This document shows, piece after piece, positions 30,247 to 39,504 of a stretch of 41,990 nucleotides of DNA. Below the pieces are notes generated by a model. That model saw only the letters and a program-made list of their open reading frames with translations, ran no database searches and was not told the origin of the DNA. The position numbers and the translations under genes are program-made. Where the stretch lies: NCBI GenBank assembly GCA_001603165.1, contig LVBN01000064.1:1-41990 (forward strand). Direction: 5' to 3'. How positions within the stretch are numbered: position 1 is the first letter of the stretch; the number at the start of each line of letters is the position of its first letter. The DNA is from Spirochaetales bacterium Spiro_12 (GTDB taxonomy: Bacteria > Spirochaetota > Spirochaetia > Treponematales > Rectinemataceae).

Positions 30247-30519
30247 GTGGATACCGACGTTCAGAAAGAGAAGAAGTCAAAGTTGGTGCTCCAAGGCATC
30301 GTTGCCTCCGACAAGATGGATAAGACCATCGTTGTCGAGATCAGGATGCGCAAGCTGCACCCGCTGTACAAGAAGTACGTGACCAGGTCCAAGAGAGTGA
30401 AGGCGCACGACGAGAAGAACGATGCCCATATCGGCGACACCGTCCGTGTCGAAGAGTGCAGGCCTCTTTCCAAGGAAAAGCACTGGCGCCTTATCGAAAT
30501 CGTCGAACGGGCGAAATAG
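30247..30519 (+). CDS. rpsQ: 30S ribosomal protein S17
   Basis: 90 residues, uS17, an OB-fold protein of the 30S body. [16 protein letters not shown] and [19 protein letters not shown] are typical, as is [16 protein letters not shown] start at 30247 after TAGGAG. The N-terminus has a short lysine-rich extension ([11 protein letters not shown]). Confidence 0.96.
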   Translation: MDTDVQKEKKSKLVLQGIVASDKMDKTIVVEIRMRKLHPLYKKYVTRSKRVKAHDEKNDAHIGDTVRVEECRPLSKEKHWRLIEIVERAK

Positions 30520-30537
30520 GCGAACGGGAGAAAGACT

Positions 30538-30906
30538 ATGATTCAGGTAGAAAGCATGCTCACGGTCGCCGACAACTCTGGCGCGAAGACCGTGCAGTGC
30601 ATCAAAGTCCTCGGCGGCACCCGCAGGCGTTACGCCTCGGTGGGAGATATCATCGTCGTGGCGGTCAAGTCGGCCCTTCCGAATTCTTCGATCAAGAAGG
30701 GCACCATCGAAAAAGCGGTAGTAGTCAGAACTCACAAGGAGTATCGCAGGCCCGACGGCACCTACATCCGTTTCGACGACAACGCCTGCGTCGTCATCGA
30801 TGCCAACAAAAATCCGAAAGGCAAGCGCATCTTCGGACCGGTCGCCCGCGAGCTGAGGGAGAAGGACTATATGAAAATCGTCTCCTTGGCTCCCGAGGTC
30901 CTGTAA
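30538..30906 (+). CDS. rplN: 50S ribosomal protein L14
   Basis: 122 residues, the standard length of uL14, which forms an intersubunit bridge. [17 protein letters not shown] and the [14 protein letters not shown]-type end (here [11 protein letters not shown]) are diagnostic. First gene of the spc-type group; GGGAG precedes the ATG. Confidence 0.97.
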   Translation: MIQVESMLTVADNSGAKTVQCIKVLGGTRRRYASVGDIIVVAVKSALPNSSIKKGTIEKAVVVRTHKEYRRPDGTYIRFDDNACVVIDANKNPKGKRIFGPVARELREKDYMKIVSLAPEVL

Positions 30907-30915
30907 GGAGAGGAT

Positions 30916-31233
30916 ATGGCCGAAATAAAGTACAAGCTCCGGAAAGAGGACCTTGTCCAGGTCATAGCAGGCAAGGATAAGGGCAAGCAGGGAAAGATCC
31001 TCAAGATCGACAGGGAAAAGGGCAGGGTGATTGTGGCCGGGGTCAATATGATCAAGAAAGCCATGAAAAAGAAAACCCAGAACGATCGAGGCGGCATCGC
31101 CGAAATCGAGGGCGCCCTGCACATATCCAATGTGATGATCGTCTGCAAGAAATGCGGTCCGGTCAAGATCGGCTACAAGATCGACGGCGACGCCAAAAAG
31201 CGTGTCTGCCGCAAGTGCGGGGAGGTGCTTTGA
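30916..31233 (+). CDS. rplX: 50S ribosomal protein L24, zinc-ribbon form
   Basis: 105 residues, uL24, an early 50S assembly protein. The KOW motif ([18 protein letters not shown]) binds 23S rRNA. The C-terminus has C77, C80, C98 and C101 as CKKC and CRKC pairs, a zinc ribbon found in many but not all bacterial L24. The stop TGA overlaps the rplE ATG by one base. Confidence 0.96.
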   Translation: MAEIKYKLRKEDLVQVIAGKDKGKQGKILKIDREKGRVIVAGVNMIKKAMKKKTQNDRGGIAEIEGALHISNVMIVCKKCGPVKIGYKIDGDAKKRVCRKCGEVL

Positions 31234-31943
31234 TGGCTGAACCGAAAGACAAGAACGCCATGAACCCGGAAACCTCGGCAGCCCCGGTGGAAAAAGCGGC
31301 CAAGAGCGCCAAACCCAAGGCTCCCGCCGCCAAGCAAGCCTCCAAATCGGCTCCGGCGAAGGCCGAATCCAAGGAAGAGGCAAAGAAGGATCAGATAAAG
31401 ATCCCTCCCCGGCTCAAGACGATCTACCGCGAAAAAATCGTTCCCGAACTCTTTAAGGAGATGGGATACGATTCTCTCATGCAGGTTCCCCGCCTGGTGA
31501 AAATCGTGGTGTCCATGGGCGTGGGCGAAGCCAAGGAGAACAAGAAGCTCCTGGACGCCGCCATCGCCGACCTGGGCATCATCACCGGCCAGCACGCGGT
31601 CAAGACCAAGGCCCGCAAGTCCATAGCCACCTTCAAGATCAGGCAGGGACAGGAAATCGGGGCCAGGGTTACCCTTCGCGGCGACTACATGTGGGAGTTT
31701 CTCGACAGGCTCATGAATGTGGCGCTTCCCCGAGTCAAAGACTTCAGGGGCGTCAACGCCAACGCCTTCGATGGCCACGGCAACTATTCCCTGGGACTGA
31801 ACGAGCAGATTATTTTCCCGGAAATCGATTTCGATAAGATCGAGAAGGTCATGGGGCTCAATATCGCGATCGTCACGACCGCGAAAACCGACAAAGAGGC
31901 GAAAAGCCTTTTAGGCATGTTGGGCATGCCCTTCAGAAAGTAA
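31233..31943 (+). CDS. rplE: 50S ribosomal protein L5 with N-terminal extension
   Basis: 236 residues; bacterial L5 is normally near 180. uL5 binds 5S rRNA and forms a bridge to S13. The normal protein begins near residue 59 ([11 protein letters not shown]), with [18 protein letters not shown] and the rest intact. Residues 1-57 are rich in Lys, Ala, Pro, Ser and Glu and look disordered, histone-like. The long start is supported: ATG 31233 overlaps the rplX stop (TGATG) and GGAGG lies 8 bases upstream at 31220-31224. The only other in-frame ATG before the fold (31260) would keep most of the extension. Confidence 0.95.
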   Translation: MAEPKDKNAMNPETSAAPVEKAAKSAKPKAPAAKQASKSAPAKAESKEEAKKDQIKIPPRLKTIYREKIVPELFKEMGYDSLMQVPRLVKIVVSMGVGEAKENKKLLDAAIADLGIITGQHAVKTKARKSIATFKIRQGQEIGARVTLRGDYMWEFLDRLMNVALPRVKDFRGVNANAFDGHGNYSLGLNEQIIFPEIDFDKIEKVMGLNIAIVTTAKTDKEAKSLLGMLGMPFRK

Positions 31944-31954
31944 GGTAGGCGTAC

Positions 31955-32140
31955 ATGGCACGAAAGGCGATGATTTTAAAGGCTGAAGAGAAGCCGAAGT
32001 ACATGAGCCGCCTGGTTCGGCGCTGCAAAGTCTGCGGACGGGCCAGAGGTTACATGAGAAAATTCGACATGTGCAGGATCTGCTTCAGGAAGCTCGCTTC
32101 CGAAGGCAAGATTCCCGGCGTGACGAAGTCAAGCTGGTAG
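31955..32140 (+). CDS. rpsN: 30S ribosomal protein S14, zinc type
   Basis: 61 residues, the short zinc-binding uS14. C24, C27, C40 and C43 (CKVC, CRIC) are present. The protein keeps [15 protein letters not shown] and ends GVTKSSW. A longer cysteine-free paralogue is not in this window. Confidence 0.97.
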   Translation: MARKAMILKAEEKPKYMSRLVRRCKVCGRARGYMRKFDMCRICFRKLASEGKIPGVTKSSW

Positions 32141-32149
32141 GAGGTAGCG

Positions 32150-32548
32150 ATGAGCGTTTCTGATCCCATCGCGGACATGCTGACAAAGATCCGCAACGCG
32201 AGTGCGGCCGGTCACGAGAAAGTCGACATCATGGCCTCCAGGATCAAGCTTGAGATCGTCAAGATTCTCAAGACCGAAGGCTATATCAAGAACTTCAAGA
32301 AGATTCAGACCGAAGGATCCAATATAATCAGGATCTTCCTCAAGTACGACGAGGGAAACGACCCCGTGCTGCACGGCATGAACAAGTTGTCCAAGCCCGG
32401 CAGGCGCGTCTATTCCGGTTACAAAGAGATTCCGCGGGTCTTCAATGGTTACGGCACTCTGATAGTTTCCACTTCCAGCGGAATCATCACGGGAAAGAAG
32501 GCCGTGGAAAAGCAGGTGGGCGGCGAGCTCATCTGCACGGTCTGGTAA
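32150..32548 (+). CDS. rpsH: 30S ribosomal protein S8
   Basis: 132 residues, uS8, which organises the 16S central domain; in E. coli it represses the spc operon. [14 protein letters not shown] at the start and [17 protein letters not shown] near the end are diagnostic. GGAGG precedes ATG 32150. Confidence 0.97.
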   Translation: MSVSDPIADMLTKIRNASAAGHEKVDIMASRIKLEIVKILKTEGYIKNFKKIQTEGSNIIRIFLKYDEGNDPVLHGMNKLSKPGRRVYSGYKEIPRVFNGYGTLIVSTSSGIITGKKAVEKQVGGELICTVW

Positions 32549-32561
32549 TTCGGGGGAAATT

Positions 32562-33104
32562 ATGTCGAGAATCGGAATACGGCCGGTCCTGATACCGCAG
32601 GGAGTCAAAATCAGCGTGGCTCCCACCAGCGTCACCGTAGAAGGGCCGAAGGGAAAACTTGTTCAGGAGTATGTTCCTGAAGTCGAGATCGTTGTAAAAG
32701 ACGGCGCCGTCCATTTTGCCAGGAAAAACGAGTCCAAGCAGGCCAAGGCCTACCATGGTCTGTACAGAAGCCTGGTGAACAACATGGTGATCGGTGTCTC
32801 CCAGGGCTTTAAAAAAGCCCTCGTGGTGAACGGTGTCGGCTACCGTGCCGAAGTGCAGGGCAACTTCCTCGTCATGAGCATCGGTTACTCCAGCGATTTC
32901 ATGGTCATCATCCCCCAGGGGCTGGCGGTGGCCATCGAGTCGAACGGACAGAAGGTGGTCATTTCCGGCGCGGACCACGCCCTGGTGGGCAAGTTCGCCA
33001 GCGAGGTCAGGTCTCTGAGGCTTCCCGAACCTTACAAGGGCAAGGGAATCAGGTACGAGGACGAGAAGATCCGCAGGAAGGTCGGCAAGACCGGCGTGAA
33101 GTGA
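32562..33104 (+). CDS. rplF: 50S ribosomal protein L6
   Basis: 180 residues, uL6, near the sarcin-ricin loop and factor-binding site. [16 protein letters not shown] at the start, then the C-terminal [13 protein letters not shown] signature. The length is normal. Nine bases separate it from rplR. Confidence 0.97.
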   Translation: MSRIGIRPVLIPQGVKISVAPTSVTVEGPKGKLVQEYVPEVEIVVKDGAVHFARKNESKQAKAYHGLYRSLVNNMVIGVSQGFKKALVVNGVGYRAEVQGNFLVMSIGYSSDFMVIIPQGLAVAIESNGQKVVISGADHALVGKFASEVRSLRLPEPYKGKGIRYEDEKIRRKVGKTGVK

Positions 33105-33113
33105 GGCCAGTGA

Positions 33114-33479
33114 ATGAGCGTTAAAGAACTCGAAGATAAACTGAGGAAAAGGGCGAAGCGGAAGGTTTCGGTCAGAAAAGCCATCTACGGCAGCGCCGAA
33201 CGGCCGAGAATGACAGTATTCAAGTCCAACCTTCACATGTACGTCCAGGTGATCGACGACGATGCCGGCACTACCTTGGCCAGCGCGTCCACGGTCGAGA
33301 AGGCCCTTAAGGACATAACCAGAAACGTCGAAGGCGGCGCCAAGCTCGGCGAGGAAATCGGAAAGCGACTTCTCGAAAAGGGCGTAAAGACCGTCGTGTT
33401 CGACAGGAACGGTTATCAGTACCACGGCATCGTCAAGGCGATAGCCGACGGAGCCCGCAAGGCCGGGATCACATTCTAG
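33114..33479 (+). CDS. rplR: 50S ribosomal protein L18
   Basis: 121 residues, uL18, which binds 5S rRNA with L5. [20 protein letters not shown] and the C-terminal [22 protein letters not shown] are diagnostic. A basic N-terminal region ([11 protein letters not shown]) is normal. Confidence 0.97.
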   Translation: MSVKELEDKLRKRAKRKVSVRKAIYGSAERPRMTVFKSNLHMYVQVIDDDAGTTLASASTVEKALKDITRNVEGGAKLGEEIGKRLLEKGVKTVVFDRNGYQYHGIVKAIADGARKAGITF

Positions 33480-33489
33480 GGGGCTTTTC

Positions 33490-34008
33490 GTGGAAAGAGA
33501 CAGGAACAGAAGAGACGACTCTCAGCCGCGTGACAATTTCACCGAGAAGCTCGTCCAGCTCAACAGAACCGCGAAGGTCGTCAAGGGCGGCCGCCGCTTC
33601 TCCTTTTCGGCCCTCACCGTTGTGGGCGACCACCAGGGTCATGTGGGTTTCGGATTCGGCAAGGCCAACGATGTGACCGAGGCTATCCGCAAGTCCGTCG
33701 AAAAGGCCCGCAAGGCGGTCATCCAGGTGCCCATAAAGAACGGCACGCTCCCGCATAAAATCGTGGGGAAGTACAAGGCTACCGAGGTTCTCATAATGCC
33801 CGCCGTTTCGGGCTCGGGAGTAATCGCCGGAGGCCCTGTCCGCGCCATCATGGAAGCGGCGGGCTATACGGATGTCATTTCCAAGTGCATCGGTTCGCGC
33901 AACTCGATGAACATCGTCCGCGCGGTCTTCGATGGGGCCGAAAAGCTCCTGGACGCCAAGACGGTGGCCAAGAACCGCGGCAAATCGATCAAGGAACTGT
34001 GGGGATAA
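33490..34008 (+). CDS. rpsE: 30S ribosomal protein S5
   Basis: 172 residues, uS5 at the mRNA entry. The S5 signature ([18 protein letters not shown]) and [15 protein letters not shown] are present. GTG start 33490. A short Arg/Asp-rich N-terminus ([15 protein letters not shown]) precedes [10 protein letters not shown]. Confidence 0.97.
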   Translation: MERDRNRRDDSQPRDNFTEKLVQLNRTAKVVKGGRRFSFSALTVVGDHQGHVGFGFGKANDVTEAIRKSVEKARKAVIQVPIKNGTLPHKIVGKYKATEVLIMPAVSGSGVIAGGPVRAIMEAAGYTDVISKCIGSRNSMNIVRAVFDGAEKLLDAKTVAKNRGKSIKELWG

Positions 34009-34009
34009 T

Positions 34010-34222
34010 ATGGCAAAGATTCAGATCACCCTGGTTCGGAGCACTATCCACCAAAAACCCGCCAAAAGGGCTACCGTACGCTCCCTGGGTTTGAGGAAAA
34101 TAGGCTCCTCCAATATACTCGAGGCCACGCCTGCCGTACTCGGCATGGTGAAGGCCGTGGAGCACCTGGTTACGACCACGGAAGTCGCGGCCCAGTCGGC
34201 CGCCGCCAAGGAGGCCGACTAA
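34010..34222 (+). CDS. rpmD: 50S ribosomal protein L30
   Basis: 70 residues, uL30, about ten longer than usual because of a C-terminal alanine-rich tail. KIQITLVRSTIHQKPAKRATVRSLGLRKIG shortened as KIQITLVRS..LGLRKIG is the core. ATG 34010 comes one base after the rpsE stop; its own stop overlaps the rplO ATG by one base. Confidence 0.94.
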   Translation: MAKIQITLVRSTIHQKPAKRATVRSLGLRKIGSSNILEATPAVLGMVKAVEHLVTTTEVAAQSAAAKEAD

Positions 34223-34695
34223 TGTCCGATTATCAGCTTCACGCGCCCGAAGGGGCCAATAAAAAGAAAAGAATTGTCGGACGCGGACAGGGCTCGGGTC
34301 TCGGCACCACGGCGGGCAAGGGCAATAAGGGTCAGCAGTCCAGGTCCGGCGGCAAGACCTACCCCGGTTTCGAGGGTGGCCAGATGCCCCTGTACAGACG
34401 ACTCCCCATGCGCGGCTTCTCGAACTATCCATTCCGCAAGGAATGGCAGATAGTCAACGTCGCCGATCTGGAAGCCAAGTACAAGGCAGGGGAAAAGGTC
34501 GACGCGGTCTCCCTTTTGCTTAAAGGGCTGGTCAAGAAGCCCGAGGGCCTCATCAAGGTGCTCGGAAAGGGAAGCATTTCCATCGCGCTCGAGGTGAGCG
34601 TCGATGCCGTCTCCGCAGGCGCTAAGACAAAGATCGAAGCCGCCGGCGGCAAGGTCGAGACCCCGGTGGCGGTCGCCTCGGCCGGTAAAGCCTGA
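34222..34695 (+). CDS. rplO: 50S ribosomal protein L15
   Basis: 157 residues, uL15, a late 50S assembly protein. The glycine- and arginine-rich N-terminal arm ([19 protein letters not shown]) and [14 protein letters not shown] are diagnostic. Start overlaps the rpmD stop by one base. Confidence 0.97.
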   Translation: MSDYQLHAPEGANKKKRIVGRGQGSGLGTTAGKGNKGQQSRSGGKTYPGFEGGQMPLYRRLPMRGFSNYPFRKEWQIVNVADLEAKYKAGEKVDAVSLLLKGLVKKPEGLIKVLGKGSISIALEVSVDAVSAGAKTKIEAAGGKVETPVAVASAGKA

Positions 34696-34721
34696 GCTGG
34701 GCTGGAAAAAGGCAGGAATGC

Positions 34722-36044
34722 ATGGCAGGTAACCCGCTTTCGGATATTTTCCGGATCAAGGAACTTAAAGACAGAATATTTTTTACCCTTTTCTGGCTGA
34801 TGATCTTCAGAGTCGGCGCATTTTTGCCCTTGCCGGGCATCAATGCCAGCGCCCTGCAATCCTACTTCGCCAGCCAGTCCGGAGGAACCAGCGGAATCAC
34901 GGACTATCTCGATTTCTTCGCCGGCGGCGCCTTTAAGAATTTCTCCCTCTTCATGATGGGTGTGATGCCCTACATCAGCACCCAGATCATCCTTCAGCTT
35001 CTTCTCATCGTATTTCCCAAGCTGAAGGCCATAGCCGAAGAGGATGGCGGCCGCAAGAAGCTGGCCCGCTGGACCAAGATTGGAACCCTGGCGGTCTGCG
35101 CGGTACAGGGGTATTCCTACACCGTCTACGCCGACAGGATTCCCGGCGCCATCGTCATGGACAACAGGGTGATGTACACCATCATTGCCATTCTCACCGT
35201 GACCACAGGCACCATGTTCCTCATCTGGATAGGCGAGCAGATCACCAAGCGGGGTATCGGCAACGGCATTTCGCTGCTCATCTTCGCCGGTATCGTGGCC
35301 AGGCTGCCCAACGCGGTTTTCGCACTGATAAAGAAGATCCAGCTGGGCGAAATCAACGCTGTCTACGCCATCGTAGTCATCGTCATGTTCGTGGGTATCG
35401 TGGCCCTGGTGGTCACGGAACAGCAGGGCCAGCGTAAAATTCCGGTCAACTACGCCAAGCGCGTGGTCGGCCGTAAGATGTACGGAGCCCAGAACACCTA
35501 CATTCCCTTCAAGATCAACCCTTCGGGTGTAATCCCCGTCATTTTCGCCTCGAGCCTTCTCACATTCCCCCTGCAGATCGCCCAGAGCTTCGGCGTGCAG
35601 GCCAAGTGGCTCAGGGACTTCTCCTACTGGCTCAGGCCCCAGGGATTCTGGTATAGCTTTTTCTACGTCGTGCTCATCGTCTTCTTCGCGTACTTCTATA
35701 CCCAGGTCTCCCTCAACCCCCAGGAGATTTCCAAGAATATCCGGGAAAACGGCGGCTCGATTCCCGGCATCAGAAGCGAGAAGATGGAAGAGTATCTCTC
35801 CAGGATACTCAACAGGATCATCCTGCCCGGAGCGCTCTATCTGGCGCTGATAGCCCTCATTCCCAGCCTGGTGCAGCAGATGTTCAACTTCCCGAGCGAA
35901 CTTGCCTATCTGCTCGGCGGTACATCGCTCATCATCATCGTCGGCGTCGATTTGGACACCATGTCCCAGGTCGAAGCCATGCTCAAGATGCACCACCACG
36001 ACGGGCTGGTACGGAAAGGACATATCAGGTCGAGAAACCTGTAG
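34722..36044 (+). CDS. secY: Preprotein translocase subunit SecY
   Basis: 440 residues, the channel of the Sec translocon, with about ten transmembrane helices. The cytoplasmic face keeps ITKRGIGNGISLLIFAGI; INPSGVIPVIFASSLL marks helix 7 and the region around it. The C-terminus LVRKGHIRSRN is intact. It works with the SecE encoded at 8608. The usual adk, map and infA genes do not follow; instead rpmJ comes after 67 bases. Confidence 0.98.
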   Translation: MAGNPLSDIFRIKELKDRIFFTLFWLMIFRVGAFLPLPGINASALQSYFASQSGGTSGITDYLDFFAGGAFKNFSLFMMGVMPYISTQIILQLLLIVFPKLKAIAEEDGGRKKLARWTKIGTLAVCAVQGYSYTVYADRIPGAIVMDNRVMYTIIAILTVTTGTMFLIWIGEQITKRGIGNGISLLIFAGIVARLPNAVFALIKKIQLGEINAVYAIVVIVMFVGIVALVVTEQQGQRKIPVNYAKRVVGRKMYGAQNTYIPFKINPSGVIPVIFASSLLTFPLQIAQSFGVQAKWLRDFSYWLRPQGFWYSFFYVVLIVFFAYFYTQVSLNPQEISKNIRENGGSIPGIRSEKMEEYLSRILNRIILPGALYLALIALIPSLVQQMFNFPSELAYLLGGTSLIIIVGVDLDTMSQVEAMLKMHHHDGLVRKGHIRSRNL

Positions 36045-36111
36045 ATATTTTTTGCGATATGGTATTTAATTGCGTGTTCACGCACTGCGTGGACTTTAGT
36101 AAGGGGAACGT

Positions 36112-36225
36112 ATGAAGGTCAGGACCAGCGTTAAGAAAATATGCGATAAATGCAAGGTCATTCGCAGGAATGGCATTGTTCGGATTGTGTGCGACAACCC
36201 TAAGCACAAGCAAAAGCAAGGCTGA
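36112..36225 (+). CDS. rpmJ: 50S ribosomal protein L36
   Basis: 37 residues, the standard length of bL36. [15 protein letters not shown] then [15 protein letters not shown]. The zinc ligands C11, C14, C27 and H32 are all present, so this is the zinc form. ATG 36112 follows AAGGGG. Confidence 0.97.
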   Translation: MKVRTSVKKICDKCKVIRRNGIVRIVCDNPKHKQKQG

Positions 36226-36243
36226 AAGGGCAGGAGGAATCGA

Positions 36244-36615
36244 ATGGCGCGTATCGCGGGAGTGGATCTCCCGAACAAACATGTCGAAATCGCCCTAACC
36301 TATATCTTTGGTCTGGGCAGAACCAGCGCGAAGAAGATCTGCGAGGCCACGGGTATTGATCCGGCTAAAAAGATCAACGACCTCTCCAACGAAGAGATCA
36401 ACGAGCTCCGCAAGGTTATCGAGAACGACTACAAGGTGGAGGGAAGACTCCGCACCGAAGTCGCTCTGAACATCAAGCGACTCATGGATATTGGATGCTA
36501 CCGGGGCTTACGGCACCGCAAGGGTCTTCCCGTGAACGGACAGAGGACGAGAACCAATGCCCGTACCAGGAAGGGCAAGCGCAAGACGGTCGCCAACAAG
36601 AAAAAGGCCGCGTAA
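36244..36615 (+). CDS. rpsM: 30S ribosomal protein S13
   Basis: 123 residues, uS13 of the head, contacting P-site tRNA and L5. [20 protein letters not shown] shortened as [13 protein letters not shown] and the C-terminal [18 protein letters not shown] are diagnostic. Start has CAGGAGG upstream. First gene of the alpha-type group. Confidence 0.97.
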   Translation: MARIAGVDLPNKHVEIALTYIFGLGRTSAKKICEATGIDPAKKINDLSNEEINELRKVIENDYKVEGRLRTEVALNIKRLMDIGCYRGLRHRKGLPVNGQRTRTNARTRKGKRKTVANKKKAA

Positions 36616-36632
36616 GCTAAAGGGGAGTCAAA

Positions 36633-37019
36633 GTGGCAGCCACTACTACAAAGAAGAGAAAAGAGAAAAAGAGCGTTTACGAAGGAAATGTCTATATCCA
36701 GGCAACCTTCAACAATACGATCATCACGATTACCGATTTGAACGGAAACACCATCGCCTGGTCCAGCTCCGGCACCCATCAGTTCAGGGGAGCGAAAAAA
36801 TCCACCCCCTTCGCCGCCCAGACGGTCGCCGAAACGGTGGTGCAGAAGGCCATGAACTCGGGCCTCAGGGAAGTTCACGTTTTCGTAAAGGGACCGGGAA
36901 TCGGCCGCGAGTCGGCCATACGGCAGCTGGGCGCTCTGGGGCTCAAGGTGAAGACCATCAACGATGTGACACCCATTCCCCACAACGGTTGCAGGCCTCG
37001 CAAGGCCCGCCGCATCTGA
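36633..37019 (+). CDS. rpsK: 30S ribosomal protein S11
   Basis: 128 residues, uS11 of the platform. [18 protein letters not shown] and the C-terminal [18 protein letters not shown] are diagnostic. GTG start 36633 with AGGGGAG upstream; the N-terminus is lysine rich. Confidence 0.97.
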   Translation: MAATTTKKRKEKKSVYEGNVYIQATFNNTIITITDLNGNTIAWSSSGTHQFRGAKKSTPFAAQTVAETVVQKAMNSGLREVHVFVKGPGIGRESAIRQLGALGLKVKTINDVTPIPHNGCRPRKARRI

Positions 37020-37035
37020 TAGGGGGTAGATAGAA

Positions 37036-37671
37036 ATGGCACGTTATATCGGACCAGTGTGCAGGCTTTGCCGCACCGAGCAGAAAAAGCTTTTTTTGAA
37101 GGGCGATCGCTGCAACAGCGACAAGTGCCCCATGAACAAGAAGCGCCTCCCCCCCGGAAAGGCTCCCAAGGCCAGAATGGGCAAGCGCTCGGAATACGCC
37201 ACCCAGCTCAGGGAAAAGCAGACGCTCAAACGGGCCTACGGCCTCATGGAGGCCCAGTTCAGGAACGCCTTCGAAAAAGCCCTGGCCATGCCCGGAAAAA
37301 CCGGCGAGAACCTTTTTATTCTCCTGGAGCGCAGGCTTGACAACGTGGTCTACAGAATGCATCTCGCCACCTCCCGCGCCCAGGCGCGCCAGCTGGTCAA
37401 TCACGGCCATATCGCCGTGAACGGCAAGAGGGTGACCATTCCTTCCTTCCTCGTAAAGGCGGGCGACAAGGTGTCGGTGGTCGAGCAGGCCAAGAAGTTC
37501 GACCTTATAAAGAACGCTTTGCAGGAAGTCGGCAAGTCCGGGACCATGCCTTGGATCGAGATCAACCCCGATGAGATGGCCGGTCGCCTCGCGGCGTACC
37601 CGCATCGCCAGGACATCACCGATATGGCAGATATCCGCGAACAGCTCGTCGTCGAGCTTTATTCGAAATAA
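37036..37671 (+). CDS. rpsD: 30S ribosomal protein S4, zinc form
   Basis: 211 residues, uS4, a primary 16S-binding protein and mRNA helicase component. GPVCRLCR with C9 and C12, then C26 and C31, make the zinc-binding form. The S4 domain ([20 protein letters not shown]) is intact. The order rpsK-rpsD-rpoA follows the common bacterial alpha operon. Confidence 0.97.
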   Translation: MARYIGPVCRLCRTEQKKLFLKGDRCNSDKCPMNKKRLPPGKAPKARMGKRSEYATQLREKQTLKRAYGLMEAQFRNAFEKALAMPGKTGENLFILLERRLDNVVYRMHLATSRAQARQLVNHGHIAVNGKRVTIPSFLVKAGDKVSVVEQAKKFDLIKNALQEVGKSGTMPWIEINPDEMAGRLAAYPHRQDITDMADIREQLVVELYSK

Positions 37672-37680
37672 GGAGCCGAA

Positions 37681-38736
37681 ATGGCACGAAAGAACCTTCT
37701 CAAAGGTTTCAAGAGGCCGAAGGGCATTACCTACGAGCAGAGCGAGTCGGGACCCTCCTACGGCAAGTTCATCGCCTACCCATTCGAGCCGGGATACGGA
37801 ACCACTGTGGGGAATACCCTGCGGCGCATTCTTCTTTCGTCCATCCAGGGTTACGCGATCACCGCCGTCAGGGTCGTCCGCTACGACGAGGAAGGCGCGC
37901 AGCACATCGTCACCAGCGAGTTCGAAACCGTTCCGGGAATGGTCGAGGACACCATCGAGTTTCTCAACAACCTTAAGCAGCTCAGGCTGCGCCTGCCCAA
38001 CGACCAGGAGCAGGCGACCTTCCTCTACGAGATCAAGGGGCCGGCGGAAATCGACGGAGCTTATTTCTCCTCGGAAAAAGCCCTGGACGTACTCAATCCC
38101 GAGATCCATGTCGCGACCCTTGACAAGGACGTTCACCTCGATCTGGAAATCCAGGTCGATCTCGGCAGGGGCTACGTGCCCGCCGAGGTTAACGAACGCT
38201 ATATCGAGATAGTCGGCACCATCCCCATGGACGCTATCTTCTCGCCGGTAACCAAGGTCAAGTACTCGATCGAACCCACCAGGGTAGGCCAGCGCTCGGA
38301 TTACGACAAGCTTGTCCTGGAGATCTGGACCGACGGCACCACCAAGCCCGAAGACGCCCTGGGCGAGGCGGCCAAGATAGCCAAGGATCACCTTTCGATC
38401 TTTATCAATTTCGACGAGAATGAATCCGGCGGCGACGAACAAAGCGACGAGATCGAGGAAAGGGTGCGCCAGATCCTGAATACCCCGGTGGAGGAGCTTG
38501 AACTTTCGGTGCGTTCCTCCAATTGCCTCAAGAACGCCAATATTAAGACCATAGGCGACCTGACCCGTAAAACCGAGGAAGAAATCACCAAGACCAGGAA
38601 CTTCGGCAAGAAATCCCTTTTGGAGATCAAGGCCAAGCTCGCGGAATGGAGCCTCAGCCTCGGCATGACGGACTATACACCGCTTCGGAACTATCTGAAA
38701 CTCAGCATGAAGAAGGAAGAGACCGATGAAGCATAA
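37681..38736 (+). CDS. rpoA: RNA polymerase alpha subunit
   Basis: 351 residues. The N-terminal dimerisation domain has [15 protein letters not shown]; an acidic linker ([15 protein letters not shown], about 243-257) joins the C-terminal domain, with [21 protein letters not shown] cut as [15 protein letters not shown] and then [13 protein letters not shown], the DNA- and regulator-binding part. A short extra C-terminal tail ([10 protein letters not shown]) follows. Start after AAGGAG. The end overlaps rplQ by 11 bases. Confidence 0.98.
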   Translation: MARKNLLKGFKRPKGITYEQSESGPSYGKFIAYPFEPGYGTTVGNTLRRILLSSIQGYAITAVRVVRYDEEGAQHIVTSEFETVPGMVEDTIEFLNNLKQLRLRLPNDQEQATFLYEIKGPAEIDGAYFSSEKALDVLNPEIHVATLDKDVHLDLEIQVDLGRGYVPAEVNERYIEIVGTIPMDAIFSPVTKVKYSIEPTRVGQRSDYDKLVLEIWTDGTTKPEDALGEAAKIAKDHLSIFINFDENESGGDEQSDEIEERVRQILNTPVEELELSVRSSNCLKNANIKTIGDLTRKTEEEITKTRNFGKKSLLEIKAKLAEWSLSLGMTDYTPLRNYLKLSMKKEETDEA

Positions 38737-39157
38737 GATAGGATATAACAAACTGAACAGGGTAGCGGCACACCGCAAGGCCCTGCTGCGCAATATGGCG
38801 ACGGTCCTCTTCAAGCACGAGCGGATAGTCACCACCAGGGCCAAGGCAATCGAAACCCGCCGGGTGGCCGAAAAACTCATCACCCGCGCCAAGGTGGATT
38901 CGGTTCACAACAGAAGAATCGCCGCCAAGAAAATCCAGGACGAAGCCGTGCTGGCCAAGCTCTTTACCGACATCGGTCCCCGCTTTAAGGAAAGGGCCGG
39001 CGGTTACACCAGGATCCTGCGCATCGGCGAAAGGGCGCATGACGCCGCCGATATGGTTATCCTCGAACTGGTGGATCAGAAGGTTGACGAAAAGAAGGCC
39101 GCCCGCAGCAAGCGCAAAGCCGAGAAGAAAGCCAAGGCCGAGAAAAAGGCCGACTAA
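38726..39157 (+). CDS. rplQ: 50S ribosomal protein L17
   Basis: 143 residues, bL17 near the tunnel exit. [18 protein letters not shown] at the start and [19 protein letters not shown] near the end are diagnostic. A tail rich in Lys, Ala and Glu ([15 protein letters not shown]) adds about 16 residues to the E. coli length. ATG 38726 lies inside rpoA, with GAAGGAAGAG just upstream. Confidence 0.97.
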   Translation: MKHKIGYNKLNRVAAHRKALLRNMATVLFKHERIVTTRAKAIETRRVAEKLITRAKVDSVHNRRIAAKKIQDEAVLAKLFTDIGPRFKERAGGYTRILRIGERAHDAADMVILELVDQKVDEKKAARSKRKAEKKAKAEKKAD

Positions 39158-39174
39158 GGAAGCGGGAGGAAAAT

Positions 39175-39345
39175 ATGTCCAAAGCGCATAGAGGAAAAGG
39201 CCTTAAAGAAGTCCCATCCGGTGGCCGCGGTCTCTGCCCCGTCTGCAATCGGGAGGGCGTAAAAGTCCTTTACGAGCAGGAAATCGAAGGCAAGAAAACC
39301 AAGATTTGCAAGGTGTGCAAGGCTACCTTGGCTAATAAGAAATAA
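39175..39345 (+). CDS. Small CxxC-CxxC protein, unrecognised
   Basis: 56 residues: a basic N-terminus (SKAHRGKGLKEVPSGGRG), then CPVC (C21, C24), 20 residues, CKVC (C45, C48) and a lysine end. This is the layout of a zinc ribbon of ribosomal-protein size. I could not match it to L28, L31, L32 or L33. ATG 39175 has a strong ribosome-binding site (GGGAGGA, 39164-39170), the gene starts 17 bases after rplQ, and the operon terminator follows 24 bases on. All this supports a real, highly expressed gene, probably nucleic-acid or ribosome associated; the function is inference. Confidence 0.75.
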   Translation: MSKAHRGKGLKEVPSGGRGLCPVCNREGVKVLYEQEIEGKKTKICKVCKATLANKK

Positions 39346-39369
39346 TTTTAAATCCGGCTGGAACAATCC

Positions 39370-39415
39370 GGATCATAAAAAGCCCCGCGATCGCTCGCGG
39401 GGCTTTTTATGATCC
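39370..39415. terminator. Bidirectional terminator after the alpha group
   Basis: A perfect 20-bp inverted repeat with a 6-base loop (ATCGCT): GGATCATAAAAAGCCCCGCG and its complement. It has an A-run in the 5' arm and a T-run in the 3' arm, so it can end transcription from both sides: the ribosomal run (+) and the TRAP genes (-), which converge here. Confidence 0.93.
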
Positions 39416-39504
39416 GCTATCGGTTTTAGTGCGAAGCTCAAAACCTCTATACGAGCGTTCCGCCCGTGTCTCGGAGCTTCTCGCAGAGCGAACGGACCGG
39501 CCTG

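Noticed and set aside
36045-36111. A hidden infA or promoter between secY and rpmJ
   Set aside because: The 67-base gap is too short for infA and holds only a 5-bp hairpin (CACGC/GCGTG) with no good -35/-10 pair.
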